Shown here piece by piece: positions 23,757 to 31,427 of a stretch of 32,534 nt of DNA. The notes beneath the pieces are model-generated. The model made no database searches, was not told the origin of the DNA, and was given only the letters and a program-made list of their open reading frames with translations. Source of the stretch: Actinomycetales bacterium (lineage in GTDB: Bacteria; Actinomycetota; Actinomycetes; S36-B12; UBA5976); contig JAGWWW010000015.1 of the NCBI GenBank assembly GCA_018970205.1, forward strand, positions 1 through 32,534. Direction: 5' to 3'. Each line of letters starts with the position of its first letter. The stretch's first letter is position 1. Both the position numbers and the translations under genes were made by a program.

Positions 23757-25109
23757 TCAGCGGGCTGCCGCGACTTCGCCGGCCCGGCTGCGCGCCCACG
23801 CGTCCGCCTGCAGGACAGCATCGATGGAATCGGCGGCGGGATTGTCGTGCTCGGCGAGCACCCGCTCGATGACCGGCACGATGCCCATGAAGGGCAGCGC
23901 TCCGGCGAGGAACGCCTCTACAGCAGCCTCGTTGGCGGCGTTGAAGACCGCTGGATATGTGCCTGCGCGACGCCCGACCTCGAATGCCAGACCGACTGCG
24001 GGGAAGCGAGCGGCATCAACCGGCTCGAACTCCCACGTCGCCGCCGAAGCCCAGTCGATGCGCGGGCCCGCGCCCGCGACCCGGTCGGGCCACGCCAGTG
24101 CCAGCGCGATGGGTAGGTGCATGTCAGGCGGGCTGGCTTGTGCGATGGTCGAGCCGTCGACGAACTCCACCATGCTGTGAATCACCTGCTGCGGGTGGAT
24201 GACGACATCGATGTGGTCGTACGCGACGGCGAACAGCAGGTGCGCCTCGATCACTTCCAGGCCTTTGTTGACCATGGTCGCGGAGTTGACCGTCACCAAC
24301 GGGCCCATCGACCAGTTCGGGTGCCGCAGCGCCTGCTCGACCGTGACCGCCTGCAACTGCTGCAGCGTCGCGTTGCGGAAGGCGCCGCCGGATGCCGTGA
24401 GCACCAGCCGCGCAACTTCCGCGCGCGTTCCCGCCCACAAGCACTGCGCCAGCGCCGAGTGCTCCGAGTCGACCGGCACGATCTGCCCGGGCGCGGCGAG
24501 CGCGGTCACCAGCGCCCCGCCGATGACGAGTGACTCCTTGTTCGCCAGCGCCACCACCGCGCCGGCTCGCAGTGCTGCGAGGGTGCACGGCAGGCCCGCG
24601 GCACCGGCGAGGGCGTTGAGCGAGACATCCACCGGCCGCTGTGCGAGTTGCGCGGCGGCGTCGGGGCCAACGATGACCTCGACTCCGGGGCTGGCCTCGC
24701 GGACGGCGTCAGCGGCATCTAGGTGCGCGACCGCCACCACCTCCGGTCGCAAGTGCAACACCTGTTGGATGAGCGTGGCCAGTGATGTGGGGTCGCCGGC
24801 GCGAGCCGCGAGCCCGGTCACCCGGAACATGTCCGGGTTGGCCCGCACAATGTCGGCCGCCTGCCTCCCGATGCTGCCGGTGCTACCGAGCAGGTGGACG
24901 GTTCGAATCCCCGCCAAGCCAGCGACTGAGCCGCTGGCCAGACCGCCGGCGACGGGAGTTGCCCCGCCGCCCGAGGAACCGCCGACCGAACCGTCAACCG
25001 AACCGCCAGCCAGACCACGCAACAAACCCGGTGCCACCGGGTAGCCCCGAGAGCCGGGGTCCCAGCCGCTAGGCGTCTCTCCCTGGCTCGGGGCACCCAT
25101 CTCGTCCAC
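23757..25109 (-). CDS. dxr: 1-deoxy-D-xylulose 5-phosphate reductoisomerase with N-terminal extension
   Basis: 450 residues from GTG 25109 (AAGGA 9 nt upstream) or 447 from ATG 25100. The Rossmann NADPH site VHLLGSTGSIGRQAADIV begins only after about 60 residues of Gly/Ser/Val/Ala-rich sequence (GGSVDGSVGGSSGGG... GGLASGSVAGLAG). Catalytic and metal residues are present in LANKESLVIGG, PVDSEHSALAQCL, LTASGGAFRN, HPNWSMGPLVTVNSATMVNKGLEVIEAHLLF and the C-terminal FNAANEAAVEAFL. It makes MEP from DXP, the committed step of the non-mevalonate isoprenoid pathway, upstream of IspG. Usual length is about 390. A TTG codon immediately before the Rossmann strand could be the real start but has no ribosome binding site. 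It is divergent from gabT with a 36-bp gap. Confidence 0.93.
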   Translation of the reverse strand: MDEMGAPSQGETPSGWDPGSRGYPVAPGLLRGLAGGSVDGSVGGSSGGGATPVAGGLASGSVAGLAGIRTVHLLGSTGSIGRQAADIVRANPDMFRVTGLAARAGDPTSLATLIQQVLHLRPEVVAVAHLDAADAVREASPGVEVIVGPDAAAQLAQRPVDVSLNALAGAAGLPCTLAALRAGAVVALANKESLVIGGALVTALAAPGQIVPVDSEHSALAQCLWAGTRAEVARLVLTASGGAFRNATLQQLQAVTVEQALRHPNWSMGPLVTVNSATMVNKGLEVIEAHLLFAVAYDHIDVVIHPQQVIHSMVEFVDGSTIAQASPPDMHLPIALALAWPDRVAGAGPRIDWASAATWEFEPVDAARFPAVGLAFEVGRRAGTYPAVFNAANEAAVEAFLAGALPFMGIVPVIERVLAEHDNPAADSIDAVLQADAWARSRAGEVAAAR

Positions 25110-25133
25110 GGTCGCACATCCTTGCACCGGCGC

Positions 25134-25139
25134 TACCCT
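25134..25139 (+). promoter_or_regulatory. Predicted -10 box of gabT (leaderless start)
   Basis: TACCCT ends 6 nt before the gabT ATG at 25146 and no Shine-Dalgarno precedes the gene. The spacing suggests a leaderless mRNA. The 36-bp gap to the dxr GTG means the divergent promoters overlap dxr leader or coding sequence. Confidence 0.45.
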
Positions 25140-25145
25140 TGACGT

Positions 25146-26498
25146 ATGACCGAGATGCTCACCGCCACCGGCGGCCCTGCACTGCCCCAGAGCCGCCGCG
25201 TTGTCACCGCGATCCCCGGCCCGAAGTCGCAGGCCCTCATGGCCCGGCGCAAGGCCGCGGTCGCGGACGGCGTGGGCGGCACCATGCCCGTGTTCGTCGA
25301 GCACGCCGGCGGCGGCGTGGTGGTCGACGTGGACGGCAACTCGTTCATCGACCTCGCATCCGGCATCGCGGTCACGACCGTCGGCATCAGCGAGCCGCGC
25401 GTGGTCAGCGCGGTGCAGGAGCAGGCCGCCGCCTTCACGCACACGTGTTTCATGGTCGTGCCGTACGCCGGGTACGTCGAGGTCTGCGAGGCCCTCAACC
25501 GGCTGACACCGGGTACCCACGCGAAGAAGACCGCGCTGTTCAACTCCGGCGCAGAGGCCGTCGAGAACGCGGTGAAGGTCGCGCGGCGCCACACCCGCCG
25601 GCAGGCGGTCGTCGTCTTCGAGCACGCCTACCACGGCCGCACCAACCTCACTATGGCGCTGACCGCGAAGAACGCGCCCTACAAAGACGGCTTCGGCCCG
25701 TTCGCACCCGAGGTCTACCGGGTGCAGACCTCGTACCCGTTCCGCGACGGCAAGGACGGTGCAACCGCGGCGCGAGAGGCGCTGCTGAAGATCGAGAAGG
25801 AGATCGGCGCGACGAACGTCGCAGCCATCCTCATCGAGCCGATCATGGGCGAGGGCGGCTTCATCGTCCCCGCACCGGGCTTCCTGCCCGCACTGCGCGA
25901 ATTCTGCGACGCCAACGGAATCGTCTTCATCGCCGACGAGGTGCAGACCGGCATCGCACGCACCGGCGCCTGGTTCGCCTGCGAGCACGAGGGCGTCGTG
26001 CCTGACCTCATCACCATCGCCAAAGGCGTTGCCGGCGGCCTGCCGCTCTCAGCGGTCACCGGCCGCGCCGAGATCATGGACGGAATCCACACCAGCGGCC
26101 TCGGCGGCACCTACGGCGGCAACCCACTGGCCTGCGCGGCTGCCTTGGCGGTCATCGAGACCATCGAGGCTGACGGCCTGCTCGGCCGCGCCACCGAGAT
26201 TGAGGCGCTGCTGCGCGGGCGGCTCGTAGGAATCGCCGGTGAGGCGGGCGGGCGTATCGCAGATATCCGTGGCCGTGGCGCAATGATCGCCATCGAACTG
26301 GTCAAGCCCGGGACGACGGAGCCAGACCCGCAGGCTGTCTCCGCGGTGGTCGCCCACTGCCACGCCAACGGCGTGCTGGTCATCACCGCCGGCACCTACG
26401 GCAACGTGCTGCGCTTCCTGCCGCCGCTGAGCATCAGCGACGAGTTGCTCAACGAGGCGATGGACATTCTCGGCGAGGGATTCGCGACGTTGCGCTGA
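25146..26498 (+). CDS. gabT: 4-aminobutyrate aminotransferase (class III PLP)
   Basis: 450 residues, typical of actinobacterial GabT. Class III aminotransferase features are in order: GNSFIDLASGIAVTTVG, the cofactor phosphate-binding NSGAEAVENAVK, the EHAYHGRTN aromatic/His stacking block, D264 in FIADEVQTGIARTG, and the Schiff-base lysine K293 in ITIAKGVAGGLPLSAV, then GTYGGNPLACAAA. It transfers the amino group of GABA to 2-oxoglutarate, giving succinic semialdehyde. The neighbouring polyamine importer and agmatinase genes make putrescine-derived GABA a likely substrate source. It may also accept 5-aminovalerate. It is convergent with the secreted-protein gene and divergent from dxr. Confidence 0.92.
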   Translation: MTEMLTATGGPALPQSRRVVTAIPGPKSQALMARRKAAVADGVGGTMPVFVEHAGGGVVVDVDGNSFIDLASGIAVTTVGISEPRVVSAVQEQAAAFTHTCFMVVPYAGYVEVCEALNRLTPGTHAKKTALFNSGAEAVENAVKVARRHTRRQAVVVFEHAYHGRTNLTMALTAKNAPYKDGFGPFAPEVYRVQTSYPFRDGKDGATAAREALLKIEKEIGATNVAAILIEPIMGEGGFIVPAPGFLPALREFCDANGIVFIADEVQTGIARTGAWFACEHEGVVPDLITIAKGVAGGLPLSAVTGRAEIMDGIHTSGLGGTYGGNPLACAAALAVIETIEADGLLGRATEIEALLRGRLVGIAGEAGGRIADIRGRGAMIAIELVKPGTTEPDPQAVSAVVAHCHANGVLVITAGTYGNVLRFLPPLSISDELLNEAMDILGEGFATLR

Positions 26499-26557
26499 CG
26501 CTTGCCCGTGCATCCTGGACCTGCAGGATCTGACCGGCCCTCATCCCGTGACTGCCA

Positions 26558-26578
26558 CATCAGTGACGCGCACTGATG
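26558..26578 (+). terminator. 8-bp hairpin 3' of gabT
   Basis: CATCAGTG (26558-26565) pairs exactly with CACTGATG (26571-26578) around a 5-nt loop, 60 nt after the gabT stop. A weaker 6-bp hairpin (ATCCTG/CAGGAT, 26512-26529) lies closer. No T-run follows. Either could end the gabT transcript in this convergent gap of 245 bp, which holds no gene. Confidence 0.5.
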
Positions 26579-26707
26579 GTTCGGCGCGACACTTGCCTGC
26601 AGCGCAACCCGTCCGGCATCGACCTGCGCCACGGCCGCTCACGCATCTGCAGGACCTCGCTGCGCGCTCGCGCCCTGAGCCCGAGCAACACCCGGACCCA
26701 GGGCACA

Positions 26708-26740
26708 GCCGTCAGCATCAACCCAGTAGCTGCTGACGGC
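26708..26740 (-). terminator. 10-bp-stem hairpin 3' of the secreted-protein gene
   Basis: GCCGTCAGCA (26708-26717) and TGCTGACGGC (26731-26740) are exact complements with a 13-nt loop. The stem begins 3 nt after the stop codon of the minus-strand gene. No T-run. It probably terminates that gene and may also block read-through from convergent gabT. Confidence 0.6.
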
Positions 26741-26743
26741 GAC

Positions 26744-27565
26744 CTACGGCGCCATCTTCACTCCGAGCGCGACCTGCCCTGCGCCCGTGGCTGAGAACGT
26801 CAATCCGGCGAGCGCGGTCTGCCCGTTGACCTCGTCGACCGCGGCGACGGTGGCGCCCGTGACTGACGCAGCGGCGTAGAAGCAGACATCCCCATCCGGG
26901 GTGCCGTCACCGGAGTCGTTGCACAGGAATCCCACGCTGACCGTTGATGCTTTGTTCAGCGGCACCGCGCGCAGGGTGGCGATCCAGGTGCACGCGCCCG
27001 ATGCGACCGCGGTGAATCTCGCGGTGGACGCGACGGCGGCGGCGTTCTGGGAGACCTGCGCGGACGTCGGCGTGTAGTTGCAGGTCGGCAGCGAACCCTG
27101 GTCCGGCGGGTCGTAATCGGATGTGAAGCTCACGGTCACAGTGCGACTGGTCGGCAGGACCGGCGGCTTCAACGCAGTGATGACGACAACGAGCCGGTTG
27201 CCGAGGTCTGCACCGGGGCGCCCCGGCCACCAAACCTTGTTGGCAATGCTGATGCGGGCGGTCACTCCGCGATTGGCCAGCCAAGCCTTCACTGCAGCGC
27301 CGCGGGCCGCGGCGCGCGCGGTTGCGGTCACCCGAGATACGGCCCGCGTGCCGCCGTAGCTCTCCAGCCGGATGGCGCTGGCACTGCGCAACGAGGGCAG
27401 CCAGGTGCTCAACTTCACCGCCGAAGCGGCGTTGACGCCGCTGAGCCTCGCGGCGAACGTCACTTGCCCCAAGGTGCCGACCTTGGTGGTGGCCGCCTCA
27501 GCGGGGGATGCAGCAACTGCTGCGAGCAACACGGCGACGGCGGCGCATACGCGGATCCTGGTCAT
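26744..27565 (-). CDS. Secreted protein with degenerate OmpA-like segment
   Basis: 273 residues from ATG 27565 (GGAG 5 nt upstream; two in-frame starts lie 3 and 6 nt before it). A Sec signal peptide is clear: MTRIRVC, a hydrophobic core AAVAVLLAAVAA, then SPAEAA with cleavage after AEA. Residues about 50-115 (IRLESYGGTRA... AARGAAVKAWLANRGVTARISI) resemble the core of OmpA-like peptidoglycan-associated domains, where a helix RAxAVxxxLxxxGV follows a GY strand, but the usual Asn and Asp/Arg diaminopimelate-binding residues are not evident. The C-terminal half is Thr/Ser/Ala-rich beta-type sequence with about five cysteines. Function unknown; it follows the agmatinase gene by about 55 bp on the same strand. 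Confidence 0.75.
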   Translation of the reverse strand: MTRIRVCAAVAVLLAAVAASPAEAATTKVGTLGQVTFAARLSGVNAASAVKLSTWLPSLRSASAIRLESYGGTRAVSRVTATARAAARGAAVKAWLANRGVTARISIANKVWWPGRPGADLGNRLVVVITALKPPVLPTSRTVTVSFTSDYDPPDQGSLPTCNYTPTSAQVSQNAAAVASTARFTAVASGACTWIATLRAVPLNKASTVSVGFLCNDSGDGTPDGDVCFYAAASVTGATVAAVDEVNGQTALAGLTFSATGAGQVALGVKMAP

Positions 27566-27619
27566 CATCACTCCTCACGCTCAGCCTGCGGGCATGCCGG
27601 TTGGACGCGGTGATTGTGG

Positions 27620-28633
27620 TCAGCGTTCCGCGAGCAGCGGGGTGGCGGGGTCCCAGATTCCCCCGTTCGCCGCGTCTGCGGCGCGGCGGGCCATCGCCGA
27701 GAGCGCCTCCAGCGCGACCCGGTTGCCGAGCAGCGCGGTGATGTCGGCGTGGTCGAACGGTGGCGCCACTTCCACGACGTCCACCCCCACCACCGGCACC
27801 CGGTAGCAGATCGCCCGGACGGCGTCGAGCAGTTGACGCGAGCTCAGGCCGCCCGGCTCGGGGGTCCCGGTGCCCGGCGCCGAGCCGGGGTCGACCACAT
27901 CCACATCGACGGAGAGGTACACGGCGTCGCAGCCATCGAGCGCGGTGGCGACGGCCTCGGCCAGGCAGGTGTCGAAGCCGCGGGCGGTGATCTCGGTCAT
28001 CTCATACGAGCGCATGCCCTGCTCGGCCATCCACGAGAGCCCCTCCGGGCCGGGCCAATACCCGCGCAGGCCGATCTGCAGGAACCGGTCGCCGCGCACA
28101 GCCCCGGACTCGATGAGCCGGCGCATGGGCTGGCCGTGGCCGATGAGCGAGCCGAACTCGATGTCGCCGGTGTCGGCGTGGGCGTCGAAGTGGATGACCC
28201 CGACCTTGCCCCAGCCGCGTGCGCGGGCGACGCCGGTGACGTTGGGCCAGGTGATGGTGTGGTCGCCGCCGAGCACCAGCGGCACCTTGCCGGCACGGGC
28301 CACCGTCTCGACGACGGCCTCCAGCGCCGCGCAGGAGCGCTCGACGTCGCCGGAGAACATCTCCACATCGCCGGCGTCGACCACCCCGAGGTCTTTCAAG
28401 CCGTCGACCCGCACGGCCAGCGAGGGCCGCGAGCCGTCGTGGGCGAGGTAGCAGGCGGCGCGCATCGCGGACGGGCCGAACCGGGCGCCGCTGCGGTACG
28501 ACGTGCCGCCGTCGAACGGCGCCCCGAGGATGACGACCTGCGCGTCGGCCCACGTCTCGGCCTCGTCGATGCTGCAGGCCGGGACTCCGAGGAATGTGTA
28601 GTCCGGGCCGAACTGGCTGCCGTACCTGCTCAT
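27620..28633 (-). CDS. speB: Agmatinase / ureohydrolase family enzyme
   Basis: 337 residues. The ureohydrolase fold carries all binuclear manganese ligands: H125 in GGDHT, D150, H152 and D154 in FDAHADT, and D243 and D245 in SVDVDVVDP. Family blocks GAPFDGGTSYRSGARFGP and TGTPEPGGLSSRQLL are also present. The most likely reaction is agmatine plus water to putrescine plus urea; guanidinobutyrase or a related guanidino-hydrolase is possible, since specificity lies in loops that are hard to judge. Its ATG overlaps the potC stop (ATGA at 28633-28630), so it is the last gene of the polyamine-transport operon, supporting a polyamine-related substrate. Confidence 0.88.
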   Translation of the reverse strand: MSRYGSQFGPDYTFLGVPACSIDEAETWADAQVVILGAPFDGGTSYRSGARFGPSAMRAACYLAHDGSRPSLAVRVDGLKDLGVVDAGDVEMFSGDVERSCAALEAVVETVARAGKVPLVLGGDHTITWPNVTGVARARGWGKVGVIHFDAHADTGDIEFGSLIGHGQPMRRLIESGAVRGDRFLQIGLRGYWPGPEGLSWMAEQGMRSYEMTEITARGFDTCLAEAVATALDGCDAVYLSVDVDVVDPGSAPGTGTPEPGGLSSRQLLDAVRAICYRVPVVGVDVVEVAPPFDHADITALLGNRVALEALSAMARRAADAANGGIWDPATPLLAER

Positions 28634-29430
28634 GCGATGAGTCCCTTCGCGCGCCGCGCGGCGTTGATCTGCCCGACGACCACCACTGCCAGGGCAACGG
28701 CGAACATCAGCGACGCGATGACGTTGGCCTGCGGCGGGATTCCGCGCAGGCTGGAGGTCCAGATGAACTTGGGGAAGGTCGTGAAGTTGGAGCCGGAGTT
28801 GAAGTTGGTGATGATGACGTCGTCGAACGACAGGCTGAACGCGAGCAGCGCCGCGGCCGCGATGCCCGGCATCACCAAGGGCAGCGTGACCTTCATGAAC
28901 GTCTGACGCTCGTCGGCGTAGAGGTCGCGGGCGGCCTCCTCGAGCCGCGGGTCGAGCGAGGCGATGCGCGCCTTGACCGTGACGACGACGAAGGAGATGC
29001 AGAACATCACGTGTGCGAGCAGCACGGCCGGGAAGCCGAGCAGTCCGCCGCCCATGTTGACGAACAGCGCCAGCAGCGAGGAGCCCAGCACGACCTCAGG
29101 GGTCGCCATCGGCAGGAAGATGAGCAGGTTGGTGGTGGACCGGCCGCGGAACTGGTGCCGGCCGAGTGCGAACGCGATCATCGTTCCCAGCACCGTGGCG
29201 ATGAGGGTCGCCAGCATCCCGACGAGGAGCGAGTTGCGCACCGCGGCGCACACGTCCGGCGCGTCGCAGATGCCCTGCCATGCGCTGAGCGTGAACCCCT
29301 TCCAGATCAGGTTCGACTTGCCTGCCTGGTTGAAGGAGAAGGCCAGGGTGTAGGCCACCGGCAGCAACAGGTAGCCCAGAGCGAGCACGGCATAGATGCG
29401 CAGGACGTTGCGGCTCCACCACCCGGACAC
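28630..29430 (-). CDS. potC: Spermidine/putrescine ABC transporter permease PotC
   Basis: 266 residues from GTG 29430, which directly abuts the potB stop with GGAG in the end of potB as ribosome binding site. Six membrane segments are visible. The cytoplasmic EAA loop that docks on the ATPase reads EEAARDLYADERQTFMKVTLPLVMPGI. Matches such as SFSLSFDD-VIITNF in the fifth segment are characteristic of PotC. It forms the membrane channel with PotB. Confidence 0.92.
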   Translation of the reverse strand: MSGWWSRNVLRIYAVLALGYLLLPVAYTLAFSFNQAGKSNLIWKGFTLSAWQGICDAPDVCAAVRNSLLVGMLATLIATVLGTMIAFALGRHQFRGRSTTNLLIFLPMATPEVVLGSSLLALFVNMGGGLLGFPAVLLAHVMFCISFVVVTVKARIASLDPRLEEAARDLYADERQTFMKVTLPLVMPGIAAAALLAFSLSFDDVIITNFNSGSNFTTFPKFIWTSSLRGIPPQANVIASLMFAVALAVVVVGQINAARRAKGLIA

Positions 29431-30306
29431 TCAGACCAGCTCCTCTGTGCCCGCGCGGCGGACGTAGACGAAGACCATCGCGAGGATGATCGCCATCAGG
29501 GTGAACGACAGCACCGACGCGGTCGGGTAGTCAGAGTTCACCAGAAACCGGGAGTCCACGACGTTGCCGACCATGGTGGTGGTGGCGTTGCCCAGCAACT
29601 GCGCGTTGATGTAGTCGCCGGATGCGGGGATGAACGTCAGCAGCGTGCCTGCCACCACACCGGGCATCGAGATGGGCAGCGTCACCTTGCGGAACGCCGT
29701 CCAACTAGAGGAGTACAGGTCCTGCGCCGCCTCGATTAGCCGGGTGTCCATCCGGTCCAGGCTGGCGTAGATGGGCAGCGTCATGAACGGCAGGAAGTTG
29801 TAGGTCAATCCCGCGATGACTGCCAGCGACGAGGGGTAGATGGAGAAGTTCGACGGTACCAGGTGCAGCGCCTGCAGCGCGCCGACCACCGGGCCCTCCG
29901 CGCCGAGGATCTGCCGCCACGCGATGGTGCGCAGCACGAATGACACAAAGAACGGCGCGACCACCAGGACGAGGAACAACGGCTTGGCGCGGCCCGCGCG
30001 CAGCGCGATGGCGTAGGCAAGCGGGTAGGCGATGAGCAGCGCGGCGACCGTGGCCAGCAAGGCGAAGAGGAAGGACCGGCCGAGGGCGCCGAGGAACTCG
30101 GTCCGCGAGAGCACGTCGACGAAGTTCGCGAACCGGAAGGTCTGCTCGTACTGCCCGGGCAGGCCGCCGGGCAGCGGCGTCTGGACAGACTGCATGAGCA
30201 GCGACACCAACGGCACCACGAAGAAGACCGCGAGCCACGCCATGCCCGGCAGGAGCAGCAGATACGGGGTGCGCGAGCGCGAGCCGACCGCCGATGCCTC
30301 AGCCAT
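29431..30306 (-). CDS. potB: Spermidine/putrescine ABC transporter permease PotB
   Basis: 291 residues from ATG 30306, 3 nt after the potA stop. The first segment (PYLLLLPGMAWLAVFFVVPLVSLL) is typical of PotB/PotH. The EAA loop is EAAQDLYSSSWTAFRKVTLPISMPGV, and PASGDYINAQLLGN in the following region is a PotB signature. About six membrane segments. It pairs with PotC as the translocation pore. Confidence 0.92.
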   Translation of the reverse strand: MAEASAVGSRSRTPYLLLLPGMAWLAVFFVVPLVSLLMQSVQTPLPGGLPGQYEQTFRFANFVDVLSRTEFLGALGRSFLFALLATVAALLIAYPLAYAIALRAGRAKPLFLVLVVAPFFVSFVLRTIAWRQILGAEGPVVGALQALHLVPSNFSIYPSSLAVIAGLTYNFLPFMTLPIYASLDRMDTRLIEAAQDLYSSSWTAFRKVTLPISMPGVVAGTLLTFIPASGDYINAQLLGNATTTMVGNVVDSRFLVNSDYPTASVLSFTLMAIILAMVFVYVRRAGTEELV

Positions 30307-30309
30307 CGC

Positions 30310-31419
30310 TCAGGAACCGTCCGCCGCTGCGGCGTGCGCCGCGGACGCCGGCAGTGCGAAGGAGTGCCGCGCGTCCCAGTACAGCGTCACTTCGTCGCCG
30401 ACCTGCGCGCGGCGGCCGAAGAGCAGGTTCTGCTCGAACACCGTGACTTCCTTGCCCGAGCGCAGTCGCACCACGTATTGGGTTGAGACGCCGGTGAACG
30501 CCGCGTCGGTGACCGTGCCGCGGACCTGGTTCGCCGTCGGCGGGACGGTGTTCCCGGTGGTCTCCGCGATCTCCAGTTTCTCCGGGCGCACGCCCATCGC
30601 CAACGTCCCCGAGGATTGGGCGCTGGTCACGGAGAACTCCCCGTCGGCGGTGGCGAGCCGGGCGAACTCGCCGTCGCGTGACGCCACGGTGCCCTCGAAG
30701 GTGTTGCTCTGGCCGAGGAAGTTCGCGACGTAGTGCGTCACCGGGCGCTCGTAGAGGTCGAGCGGCCCGCCGAGTTGCTCGACGACCCCGTGGTTCATCA
30801 CCGCGATGGTGTCGGCCATCGACATGGCCTCCTCCTGGTCGTGCGTGACGTGCACGAACGTCAGGCCGACCTCGGTCTGGATGCGCTTGAGCTCGATCTG
30901 CATCTGCCGGCGCAGTTTCAGGTCCAGCGCGCCGAGCGGCTCGTCGAGCAGCAGCACCGCCGGGCGGTTCACGATCGCGCGGGCGAGCGCGATCCGCTGC
31001 TGCTGGCCCCCGGAGAGCTGCCCCGGCTTACGCCGCGCGAGGTGCGCGAGCTGCACCAGCTCGAGGGTGTCCATGACCTGCTTCTCGACGTTGCCGACCC
31101 CGCGGCGGCGCAGGCCGAATGCGACGTTCTCGAAGATGTCCATGTGCGGGAAGAGCGCGTAGCTCTGGAACACGGTGTTCACCGGCCGCTGGTGCGGCTT
31201 GGTGTGGGTGATGTCGGTGCCGCCGATGAGGACCTGGCCCGAGGTGGGCGTCTCCAAGCCGGCGATCATCCGCAGGGTCGTGGTCTTGCCGCAGCCGGAC
31301 GGCCCAAGCAGTGCGAAGAAGGAACCCTGCGCAATCGTCAGGTTGATGGAGTCGACGGCGACGAAGTCGCCGAACTCCTTGCGCAGGTCGCGCAGGACGA
31401 GGTCGCCGTTGAGGTCCAC
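30310..31419 (-). CDS. potA: Spermidine/putrescine ABC transporter ATPase PotA
   Basis: 369 residues if started at GTG 31419 (VDLNGDLVLRDLRKEFGDF), 8 nt after the potD stop; no good Shine-Dalgarno is seen, and a CTG overlapping the potD TGA is an alternative. The frame is open far upstream but lies inside potD. Walker A GPSGCGKT (39-46), Q-loop (FQSYALFPHM), signature LSGGQQQR, Walker B AVLLLDEP, D-loop and H-loop (VTHDQEEAM) are all intact. The C-terminal TOBE domain (about 290-355, MGVRPEKLEI and the following strands) is the regulatory part. It powers import of polyamines through PotBC. Confidence 0.94.
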   Translation of the reverse strand: MDLNGDLVLRDLRKEFGDFVAVDSINLTIAQGSFFALLGPSGCGKTTTLRMIAGLETPTSGQVLIGGTDITHTKPHQRPVNTVFQSYALFPHMDIFENVAFGLRRRGVGNVEKQVMDTLELVQLAHLARRKPGQLSGGQQQRIALARAIVNRPAVLLLDEPLGALDLKLRRQMQIELKRIQTEVGLTFVHVTHDQEEAMSMADTIAVMNHGVVEQLGGPLDLYERPVTHYVANFLGQSNTFEGTVASRDGEFARLATADGEFSVTSAQSSGTLAMGVRPEKLEIAETTGNTVPPTANQVRGTVTDAAFTGVSTQYVVRLRSGKEVTVFEQNLLFGRRAQVGDEVTLYWDARHSFALPASAAHAAAADGS

Positions 31420-31427
31420 TGTTGCGC

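Noticed and set aside
24900-24910. GGTTCGAATCC, identical to a tRNA T-arm core
   Set aside because: The flanking bases do not form a T-stem or an acceptor stem, and the sequence codes for the Rossmann-fold start of Dxr (GIRTVHLL) on the other strand. Coincidental match.
25109-25988. Upstream continuation of the dxr open frame to 25988
   Set aside because: It is antisense to gabT, and the Dxr family sequence begins well downstream; the codons are shadow sequence.
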